Notes under the pieces: model-generated
Database searches by the model: none
Told to the model about the DNA's origin: nothing
The model's input: only the letters and a program-made list of their open reading frames with translations
Shown: piece by piece, positions 1-5,127 of the stretch
Position numbering within the stretch: the first letter of the stretch is position 1
Layout: each line of letters opens with the position of its first letter
Made by a program: the position numbers and the translations under genes
Assembly (NCBI GenBank): GCA_017382615.1
Contig: JAFNZX010000237.1
Coordinates: 1 to 5,127, forward strand
DNA from: Clostridia bacterium
GTDB lineage: Bacteria > Bacillota > Clostridia > Oscillospirales > CAG-272
Direction of reading: 5' to 3'
Length of the DNA stretch: 5,127 bases

Positions 1-1320
1 GACGTCCTTGGTGCGGCAGTTGACAAATTTTTCAACGCGGTTGGAAATATCGATGGTGCCGGTCAGCTTTTTCTTGATATTGAGTCTTGTAGCGTCTGCA
101 GATTCACGGCTGCGCTTGTTGACCAGCACTTGCGCGGCAAAGCGTTCTGCCTCCAGAGGATTTTCGGTGAAGTAGATTTCCAGATTTTCGCGCAAAAAGT
201 CGTTCATTGCCGCGTAAATAAACTCGTTGGTGATGGACTTTTTGGTTTGGTTTTCGTAAGACGTGCTTGTCGAGAAGGAGTTGATGACCAGCACCAGACA
301 GTCTGCAATATCCGAGAACTGGATCTTTGCCTCGTTTTTATTATACTTGTTGTTGTTTTTGAGATACTTGTCCAGCGCGAACACGAACGCGGACTTGACC
401 GCCTTATCGGGCGAGCCGCCGTGCTCCAAAAAGCTGGAGTTATGGTAGTATTCGATGGCGTTGACCGTGTTGCACACGCAGAAGGAGAAGTCTGCCTTGA
501 CCTTGTAGGTGGGCTTGTCTGCTCTGTCCTTGCCCTGCGTTTCCATGTGCCAGAGCACGGGCTGAGTGACCGCCTGCTCGCCTACCATTTCAGCAACGTA
601 GCCCGAGATGCCGTTTTCATACACGAAGCGCTGCTCGGAGAAGGTTTTGTCCTCCTGCTCAATGAGCAGCACAAAGCAAATGCCGGGGTTGACCACCGCC
701 TGGCGGTGCAGGGTGTCTACGTAAAAGTTGTGGGGGATGTTGATATCGGTAAAGACCTCAAGGTCGGGCTTCCAATGAATGCGCGTACCGGTGCGCTTTT
801 CTTTCTTTTCCAGCTCACGCTCGGAAAGCTCTGTTACGGGTTCGCCCTTCTTAAAGCTGATTTGTCGCTCGTATTTGCCGTCATAGGAGGTGACGGTCAT
901 ATATTCCGAGCTGTACTGCGTTGCGCACGCACCAAGACCGTTCAGACCCAGGGAGTATTCGTATGCGGAGTCCCCGCTGTTGTTATCGTATTTACCGCCT
1001 GCGTACATTTCGCAGTAGATCAGATACCAGTTATATTGCTGCTCCTTCTCGTTCCAGCCGAGTGGTACGCCGCGTCCGCGGTCGTCCACCTCAATGCTCT
1101 TGTCGCGGAACACGCGAACCGTGATCTCGGAGCCGTGTCCCTCGCGGGCTTCGTCCACAGAGTTGGAGAGAATTTCAAAAAAGGAGTGCTCGCAGCCGTC
1201 AAGCCCATCCGAGCCGAAAATAACGCCGGGGCGTTTACGTACGCGGTCCGCGCCCTTCAGGGCGGTGATGCTTTGGTCGTTGTATGCCTGCTTTGCTGTT
1301 GTCGTTTTACTCGCTGCCAT
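1..1320 (-). CDS. Type IIA DNA topoisomerase B subunit (GyrB/ParE family), 3' end beyond window
   Basis: ATPase subunit of a DNA gyrase or topoisomerase IV, which uses ATP to drive strand passage with its A subunit. The minus-strand frame is open for all 440 codons from ATG at 1320-1318 and runs off the left edge. Visible parts in order: RVRKRPGVIFGS at about 26-37; the GHKL N-box with E49, N53 and D56-E57; the adenine-binding Asp in DDRGRGVP (D80); AGGKYD at about 108-113; the glycine-rich ATP lid GLNGLG (125-130); TGT at 177-179; then the transducer domain with LEHGGSP near 298-304 and the QTK loop (358-360, K360 contacts the ATP phosphate in the family). The Toprim EGDSA motif is expected just past the edge. 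A GGAGG (1326-1330) lies 5 nt before the ATG. The family is certain. Whether it is GyrB, ParE or a clostridial paralogue cannot be settled from this part; VIFGS instead of the common MYIGS, and GLNGLG instead of GLHGVG, set it apart from standard GyrB. Confidence 0.95.
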   Translation of the reverse strand, partial: MAASKTTTAKQAYNDQSITALKGADRVRKRPGVIFGSDGLDGCEHSFFEILSNSVDEAREGHGSEITVRVFRDKSIEVDDRGRGVPLGWNEKEQQYNWYLIYCEMYAGGKYDNNSGDSAYEYSLGLNGLGACATQYSSEYMTVTSYDGKYERQISFKKGEPVTELSERELEKKEKRTGTRIHWKPDLEVFTDINIPHNFYVDTLHRQAVVNPGICFVLLIEQEDKTFSEQRFVYENGISGYVAEMVGEQAVTQPVLWHMETQGKDRADKPTYKVKADFSFCVCNTVNAIEYYHNSSFLEHGGSPDKAVKSAFVFALDKYLKNNNKYNKNEAKIQFSDIADCLVLVINSFSTSTSYENQTKKSITNEFIYAAMNDFLRENLEIYFTENPLEAERFAAQVLVNKRSRESADATRLNIKKKLTGTIDISNRVEKFVNCRTKDV

Positions 1321-1354
1321 GTATTCCTCCGTCAAAAATATATATCCAACCTAT

Positions 1355-1382
1355 ATTATATCACAAGTTTTGGATTTTGCAA
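1355..1382 (-). promoter_or_regulatory. Probable sigma-A promoter for the topoisomerase gene
   Basis: On the minus strand a perfect TATAAT (1360-1355) is preceded directly by TGA (1363-1361), which gives an extended -10 (TGnTATAAT). A -35-like TTGCAA lies at 1382-1377, 16 bp upstream; the alternative TTTGCA, shifted by one base, gives 17 bp. The expected transcript start near 1348 would leave a leader of about 28 nt that contains the GGAGG site. This is read from sequence only. Confidence 0.72.
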
Positions 1383-1397
1383 AGGCTTTTTCAGGAA

Positions 1398-1422
1398 AAT
1401 ATTTGTACAGGGCGTAAATATT
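1398..1422. repeat. Short AT-rich inverted repeat between the divergent promoters
   Basis: AATATTT at 1398-1404 and AAATATT at 1416-1422 form 7-bp inverted arms with 11 bp between them. The repeat lies between the two outward-facing -35 regions, where an operator or shared activator site could sit. Such arms arise easily by chance in AT-rich DNA, and no known operator is recognised. A transcribed hairpin role is unlikely, because the repeat lies upstream of both predicted transcript starts. Confidence 0.25.
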
Positions 1423-1434
1423 CGGGGAATTCTA

Positions 1435-1463
1435 TTGCAAAAAATCAGGGAAGGCGTTATAAT
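1435..1463 (+). promoter_or_regulatory. Probable sigma-A promoter for the murD-M42 operon
   Basis: TTGCAA (1435-1440; four of six matches to TTGACA) is followed after exactly 17 bp by a perfect TATAAT (1458-1463). The start of transcription would be near 1470, giving a leader of about 30 nt before the murD ATG. A second TATAAT at 1465-1470 lacks a well-spaced -35. No other promoter is evident downstream, so this one probably serves the whole plus-strand gene set. Confidence 0.75.
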
Positions 1464-1488
1464 ATATAATGAAATAGTGTAGACTTGT

Positions 1489-1495
1489 GAGGTGA
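1489..1495 (+). promoter_or_regulatory. Ribosome binding site that fixes the murD start
   Basis: GAGGTGA at 1489-1495 matches the 16S anti-Shine-Dalgarno sequence and lies 5 nt before the ATG at 1501. An in-frame GTG at 1492-1494 is part of this same motif and has no comparable site of its own upstream, so it is not the likely start. Confidence 0.8.
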
Positions 1496-1500
1496 GCGAC

Positions 1501-2922
1501 ATGAAGGAGTCTTACTTATGGGATGCGGTACGCGGCAGCGTATGTTGCCTTTTGGGCTTTGGCGTTTCCAACGTGCAGCTTGCGGATATTTTGCTTGAGC
1601 GCGGGGCAGCGTGCGTGCGCGTTTACGATAAAAAATCACCGGAGCAGCTGGGCGAGCGCGCTTTGGAATTACAATCTCGCGGCGTGAAGTTCTTTTGCGG
1701 CGAGGACTACTTAAAGAATCTTGCGGGAGACGTGATCTTTCGCTCTCCGGGCTTTCGCCCCGATAAACCCGAGATTGCGGCAGCCGTGGCAAACGGTGCG
1801 ATCCTGACCTCGGAAATGGAGCTTTTCTTGGCGTCCACCGAGGCGCGCGTGGTCGGTATTACGGGCAGCGACGGCAAGACTACGACCACCACGCTGACAA
1901 AGCTACTCTTAGAAGAGGCGGTACGCGAGCGCGGCTATGGCAAGGTGTACGTGGGCGGCAATATCGGCAATTCCTTGCTTCCTTACGTGCAGGACATGAC
2001 CGCGGACGATTTTGCGGTGGTGGAGCTCTCCAGCTTTCAGCTCATGACCATGGAAAATCCTTTACCATACAGTGCCGTGACCAACCTTTCCCCCAATCAT
2101 TTGGATTGGCATACAGGTATGGAGGAGTACGTTGCCGCCAAGCGTCACATCTTTGAGGGTGTGGGTGCAGAGAGGTTGGTGACCAACCGCGATTGTGCGT
2201 TGACCTATGAGATGGTGCAGGGCTTGGACGTGCCGCTGACGCTGTTTTCTTCAAAATTGCACGACTACGAGAGCGTTACGGGAAATGTGCAGGGCAGAGC
2301 CGTATTCTTGCGTGACGATTGTATTGTGTGCGCGGACGGCACGCAAGAGCGCATCATGCTGGACGTCGGCGAGATCCTGCTGCCCGGTATGCACAACGTG
2401 GAGAATTACATGACCGCCATCGGTCTGACCGAGGATTACATTACCCCCGGGATTGCAAGCCGCGTGGCGCGCAGCTTTGGCGGTGTGGAGCACCGCATGC
2501 AGCTGGTGCGCGAAAAGGACGGCGTGCGATACTATAACAGCTCTATTGACTCCACTCCCACCCGCACGGCTGCAGCCCTTTCGGGCATTCCCGCACGGTG
2601 CGCTTGGGTGATATGCGGAGGATATGATAAGCATATCCCGTTTGCACCGCTTGCCAAGGTGTTGCGCGAGCGTGCCAAGGGCGTTGTGCTGACGGGGGCT
2701 ACCGCAGGGCAGATTCAAGCTGCGCTGGACGCTTGCACCGAAGGAAATCCCGATCTGCCCGTATATTGTGAGCATGACTTTGCCGACGCGGTACGCTGCG
2801 CGGCAAGCCACGCAAAGAAGGGCGAGATGGTGCTGCTCTCACCTGCCTGCGCAAGCTTTGATGCGTTTGCAAATTTTGCGCAAAGAGGGCATGCTTTTAT
2901 GGAAATTGTCAATCAACTATAA
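1501..2922 (+). CDS. murD: UDP-N-acetylmuramoyl-L-alanine--D-glutamate ligase (MurD)
   Basis: Cytoplasmic peptidoglycan precursor enzyme that adds D-glutamate to UDP-MurNAc-L-alanine using ATP. The 473-residue product is somewhat longer than E. coli MurD (438). It has the three Mur ligase domains: an N-terminal nucleotide-sugar fold opening with GFGVSN (19-24); a central ATPase domain with P-loop GSDGKTTT (122-129), ELSSFQL (175-181, Mg-binding Glu), NLSPNHLDWH (195-204) and K214, which aligns with the carbamylated Lys of MurD; then GMHNVEN (296-302) and EHR (330-332) leading to the C-terminal domain with NSSIDSTPTRT (346-356), GGYDKHI (373-379) and LSPACASFDAF (446-456). The SID segment replaces the Lys of the E. 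coli DSKATN motif, as I recall from clostridial MurD proteins. Start chosen at ATG 1501 from the ribosome binding site. It is first in the operon and 18 nt from the next gene. No other mur gene is in view, so it may lie outside the usual cell-wall cluster. Confidence 0.96.
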   Translation: MKESYLWDAVRGSVCCLLGFGVSNVQLADILLERGAACVRVYDKKSPEQLGERALELQSRGVKFFCGEDYLKNLAGDVIFRSPGFRPDKPEIAAAVANGAILTSEMELFLASTEARVVGITGSDGKTTTTTLTKLLLEEAVRERGYGKVYVGGNIGNSLLPYVQDMTADDFAVVELSSFQLMTMENPLPYSAVTNLSPNHLDWHTGMEEYVAAKRHIFEGVGAERLVTNRDCALTYEMVQGLDVPLTLFSSKLHDYESVTGNVQGRAVFLRDDCIVCADGTQERIMLDVGEILLPGMHNVENYMTAIGLTEDYITPGIASRVARSFGGVEHRMQLVREKDGVRYYNSSIDSTPTRTAAALSGIPARCAWVICGGYDKHIPFAPLAKVLRERAKGVVLTGATAGQIQAALDACTEGNPDLPVYCEHDFADAVRCAASHAKKGEMVLLSPACASFDAFANFAQRGHAFMEIVNQL

Positions 2923-2940
2923 GAAATACGAGGACGTTTT

Positions 2941-3981
2941 ATGGACTTGAAATCATTGATTACGTCGCTTTGCGGACTTTACTCGGTTTCGGGCGCAGAG
3001 CAGGCAAGCACGGACGGCGTCGGAAAAATTCTCGGCGATCTGTTTGACGAGCACGTTACGTACGGCGTGGGAAACCACGTATTTATCAAGCGGTGCGGAC
3101 GCAAAAATGCGCCAAAGATCCTACTGGACGCACACTTTGACGAGATCGGCATGTTAGTGACCGATATTACCGAGGAGGGCTTTGTTCGTATGACCAACGT
3201 TGGCGGTGTGGATACGCGTATCCTGCCCGGAGCCAAGCTGGTGATTTACGGCAAAAAAACGGTGCAGGGCATTGTGTGTGCCATGCCCACCAAGCTGCTT
3301 GGGGGAGATCCCGAGGCATTGCCTGAGATCGGACAGCTTTACGTTGACACCGGATTTGGTGCACATGAGCTTAAAAAGATGATCTCGATCGGCAGCCCCA
3401 TTGGTTTTATGCCGACGTACACCACGCTGCTTGGTGACCGCCTTGCGGGCAAGGCATTTGACGATAAGGCGTGCGGTGCGTGCATTGCGCACGGTGTTGC
3501 CGCAGTCAAAGCAGAGGATATGGCGGGGGACGTATATTTTTTGTTCTCTGCAGGCGAGGAGACCTCTATGATGGGGGCAATGACGGGCGGCGCGGCAATC
3601 CTGCCCGATTACGCTATGGTGATTGACGTCACGCATGCGGCAACGCCCGAAACGGGAGACAGACCGCTTGCAGCGTTTGGCAGCGGTGCGGTGCTGGAAT
3701 ATGCACCGGTGGTTAACCGCGCGATGACCAATATGCTTAAAAAGGTGATGGAGCAAAAGGAAATTCCCTTTACCTGTGCGGCAACAGGCGGCAGCACGGG
3801 CACCAACGCAAACAGACTCTGGATGACGGGTGACGGCGTGCCCTCGGTGCTTGTCAGCCTGCCTATCAAGAATATGCACTCGTCCACCGAGGTGCTGGAC
3901 GTACGTGACGCGCAGGCAGTTGCCGACGTGGTCAGTGCCTTTATTTGTGATGAGCAGATTGCGGAGGATTTTGCAAGATGA
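2941..3981 (+). CDS. M42 family metallopeptidase (aminopeptidase), ligand-complete
   Basis: Predicted cytoplasmic two-metal aminopeptidase of the M42 family (glutamyl aminopeptidase/TET/FrvX group; clan MH), 346 residues, a usual family length. All expected active-site residues are visible: H65 and D67 in AHFDEIG, the D174-D175 pair in GKAFDDK, catalytic E206 and metal ligand E207 in SAGEETSMMGA, D229 in VIDVTHA, and H313 in NMHSSTEV. The segment from about 72 to 165 corresponds to the inserted dimerisation (PDZ-like) domain. There is no signal peptide or membrane segment. GAGGA-like site GAGGA (2930-2934) lies 6 nt before the ATG. Compared with the usual family wording, QEE is GEE, DDR is DDK, and the His-containing KPPHL stretch of the inserted domain is replaced by PTKLLG, so the substrate preference cannot be inferred. 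The stop overlaps the start of the next gene by 4 nt. Family assignment is firm; substrate is unknown. Confidence 0.93.
   Translation: MDLKSLITSLCGLYSVSGAEQASTDGVGKILGDLFDEHVTYGVGNHVFIKRCGRKNAPKILLDAHFDEIGMLVTDITEEGFVRMTNVGGVDTRILPGAKLVIYGKKTVQGIVCAMPTKLLGGDPEALPEIGQLYVDTGFGAHELKKMISIGSPIGFMPTYTTLLGDRLAGKAFDDKACGACIAHGVAAVKAEDMAGDVYFLFSAGEETSMMGAMTGGAAILPDYAMVIDVTHAATPETGDRPLAAFGSGAVLEYAPVVNRAMTNMLKKVMEQKEIPFTCAATGGSTGTNANRLWMTGDGVPSVLVSLPIKNMHSSTEVLDVRDAQAVADVVSAFICDEQIAEDFAR
3963..3968 (+). promoter_or_regulatory. Ribosome binding site inside the upstream gene's 3' end
   Basis: GGAGGA at 3963-3968 lies within the last codons of the upstream M42 gene, 9 nt before ATG 3978. The next in-frame ATG (3987) is 18 nt away, too far for good use, which supports the 3978 start and coupled translation through the ATGA overlap. 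Confidence 0.65.
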
Positions 3982-5057
3982 ATACCATGAAATATTACGG
4001 TTTGGAGCTGATTGAGCAGCTTTGTGCCGAGTTTGGACCCTCGGGCTGCTGCGATAACGTCAGAGAAAGCATTGTGACGCAGATTGCGGACGTGATCGAT
4101 GCGTACTACGTGGACCGTACGGGTACGGTGATTGTCAAGGTGTGTGGCGGCGGTGCGCAATACAATGCGGACAAGCCCCGCCGCGTGTTGCTTTGTACGG
4201 GCATGGATGAGGTTGGATTGATTATCAACCGCGTGCACGACAAGGGGCATTTGAATTTCGGCTTGGTGGGTGACGTGGACCCGCGTGTTTTGGGTGGTAA
4301 GTCATTATTGATCGGGGACGGTCAGCGCATGATCAAGGGTGTTGTGGCGTCCAAGGCGATCCATATGCAAAGCGCCGAGGAGCGGCGCAAGCTGACGCCC
4401 GTTGGCAAGATGCACATTGATATCGGCGCGGAGAGTGCCGAGGAGGCAAAAAAATACGTAGACGTGGGCAGTATGGTGACCTTCAGCACGCCCTTTGAAC
4501 GCTTTGGCGAGGAAAAGGCGTTTATGAGCGGCAAAGCAATCGAGTCCAGACTCGGCTGCGCTGCGCTGATTGAGCTTTTGCGCATGCTCAAATCGGGCAT
4601 GGTGCGGTTGCCTTACGATTTGTACGTGGCGTTTGTGGATTGCTCGCAGATTTCGTTCTGCCCCGCGCGCGTGGCAGCAGCGGCGATCAAGCCCGACCTT
4701 GCCGTCATTGTAGAGGCAAGGGAAGCGCTTGATTATCCCGGCATTGCAAATAGCACGCGCCTTTGCGCGCTGGGAGAGGGCGTTGCCGTAGCGTTTGCAG
4801 ACGGCTGCGCGATATACGATAAGGACAAGACCGCTATGTTGCGCAAGTGCGCTGCTGACAACGGCATTGCCGTGCAAAGCGTATGCGGCACGCCTCGCGC
4901 ACAGCTGGGCGGTTCGGTGCAGGCGGGCGCACGCGGTGTTAAGACGGTATCGATCGGTTATCCCGTCAGAAACCTGCACGCCCCTGTACAGGTGGCAAAA
5001 ATTTCGGATTACTATGCCGTAAGAGACCTGCTGTTTGCTTACGTCAAAGAGATATAA
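3978..5057 (+). CDS. M42 family paralogue lacking most catalytic residues (predicted pseudoenzyme)
   Basis: A 359-residue M42-fold protein with an intact frame, good ribosome binding site and ATGA overlap with the preceding M42 gene. Structural parts are near canonical: KAIHMQSAEERRK (126-138), HIDIGAESAEEAKK (146-159), VDVGSMVTF (161-169), GKAIESRLGCAALIELL (from 185) and the C-terminal NLHAPVQV (around 334). The catalytic positions are not. The family AHxDE is TGMDE, so the metal His is Gly75 while D77 is kept; the DD pair is E189-S190; the catalytic Glu-Glu is S223-Q224 in VDCSQIS; the next metal Asp is E246 in VIVEARE; only H334 remains as the final metal His. No signal peptide or membrane helix is visible. 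Annotation pipelines would probably name it an aminopeptidase, but peptidase activity is doubtful. It could be a structural or regulatory subunit of an M42 particle, a peptide-binding protein, or an enzyme with different chemistry. Family is firm; inactivity is inferred from residue loss. Confidence 0.9.
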   Translation: MNTMKYYGLELIEQLCAEFGPSGCCDNVRESIVTQIADVIDAYYVDRTGTVIVKVCGGGAQYNADKPRRVLLCTGMDEVGLIINRVHDKGHLNFGLVGDVDPRVLGGKSLLIGDGQRMIKGVVASKAIHMQSAEERRKLTPVGKMHIDIGAESAEEAKKYVDVGSMVTFSTPFERFGEEKAFMSGKAIESRLGCAALIELLRMLKSGMVRLPYDLYVAFVDCSQISFCPARVAAAAIKPDLAVIVEAREALDYPGIANSTRLCALGEGVAVAFADGCAIYDKDKTAMLRKCAADNGIAVQSVCGTPRAQLGGSVQAGARGVKTVSIGYPVRNLHAPVQVAKISDYYAVRDLLFAYVKEI

Positions 5058-5061
5058 GGAG
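5056..5061 (+). promoter_or_regulatory. Ribosome binding site overlapping the preceding stop codon
   Basis: AAGGAG at 5056-5061 uses the last two bases of the TAA stop of the M42-like gene and lies 6 nt before ATG 5068. This tight arrangement supports the start of the third gene and its place in the same operon. Confidence 0.75.
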
Positions 5062-5067
5062 TAGTTT

Positions 5068-5127
5068 ATGCTGACAAAACTCAAGCATTTGGTAAACGTG
5101 AGCGGTATTTCGGGCAGAGAGAGTGCC
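5068..5127 (+). CDS. N-terminus of a probable third M42 family protein, cut by window edge
   Basis: Only 20 codons are visible, open to the edge. The peptide contains LKHLVNVSGISGRES, which resembles the usual M42 opening: a short amphipathic helix followed by a (P/G)xSGxE turn, as in the SVSGAEQ of the gene at 2941. It starts 10 nt after the preceding stop with a well-placed AAGGAG. The position after two M42 genes makes a third family member likely. M20 or M28 peptidases can open in a similar way, and no catalytic residue is in view, so activity cannot be judged. Confidence 0.65.
   Translation, partial: MLTKLKHLVNVSGISGRESA

Noticed and set aside
1465..1470. Second TATAAT downstream of the murD -10
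   Set aside because: The distance from the -35 TTGCAA would be 24 bp, and no alternative -35 sits at a suitable spacing.
130..1482. A 450-residue open frame on the plus strand
   Set aside because: It is codon-register antisense to the GyrB/ParE gene, which carries clear family motifs on the minus strand. Its own product has no recognisable motif, and it runs through the AT-rich intergenic region across both promoters.
1321..1500. Riboswitch, small RNA or terminator in the divergent intergenic region
   Set aside because: Predicted leaders are only about 30 nt on each side, and no stable GC-rich hairpin followed by a T-run is visible.
2251..2811. A 186-residue minus-strand open frame inside murD
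   Set aside because: It lies wholly within murD, which has complete Mur ligase motifs. The product is His/Ala-rich with no family signature, typical of an antisense shadow.
3154..4250. Two overlapping minus-strand frames of 241 and 213 residues opposite the M42 genes
   Set aside because: Both are opposite convincing M42 coding sequence, have biased composition and no motifs.
3978..5057. Possible pseudogene call for the second M42 gene
   Set aside because: There is no frameshift or premature stop, length is normal, translation signals are good, and non-catalytic family segments are conserved. A functional non-catalytic protein fits better.
4305..5084. A 259-residue minus-strand frame opposite the degenerate M42 gene
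   Set aside because: I considered whether the M42-like frame might instead be the shadow, since its active site is lost. The plus frame keeps long family-specific segments and a ribosome binding site, and it is coupled to the gene before it, while the minus frame shows nothing recognisable.

Overview
The window looks like a chromosomal, core-genome stretch from a Gram-positive anaerobe of the class Clostridia. The supporting signs are strong GGAGG-type ribosome binding sites, near-consensus sigma-A promoters, a MurD with clostridial-style motifs (GSDGKTTT and NSSIDSTPTRT), and tandem M42 peptidases. By eye the base composition is mixed, with moderately GC-rich genes and one AT-rich intergenic region. 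No phage, transposon, CRISPR, tRNA or rRNA signal is visible. The organism assignment is an inference from motif style, not a database result.

Layout. Positions 1-1320, minus strand: the N-terminal 440 codons of a type IIA topoisomerase B subunit (GyrB/ParE family), whose 3' end lies beyond the left edge. Positions 1321-1500: a compact divergent intergenic region with one recognisable promoter for each direction and a short AT-rich inverted repeat between them. From 1501 to the right edge, plus strand: a tightly packed gene set of murD, an M42 family metallopeptidase that keeps all expected metal ligands, a second M42 family protein that has lost most of its metal-binding and catalytic residues, and the first 20 codons of a third gene whose N-terminus resembles the M42 family. 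Gaps are 18 nt, -4 nt (ATGA overlap) and 10 nt. No terminator is visible between the genes, so this is very probably one operon read from the murD promoter.

How the genes may work together. MurD adds D-glutamate to UDP-MurNAc-L-Ala in the cytoplasm. M42 enzymes are cytoplasmic aminopeptidases that commonly build dodecameric tetrahedral (TET) particles. The most notable feature is the adjacent, translationally coupled pair of a ligand-complete M42 protein and an M42-fold protein that looks catalytically dead, followed by a probable third family member. This suggests a mixed-subunit peptidase particle or a subunit with a non-catalytic role. That is a hypothesis: the sequence shows the residue losses and the gene coupling, not the complex.
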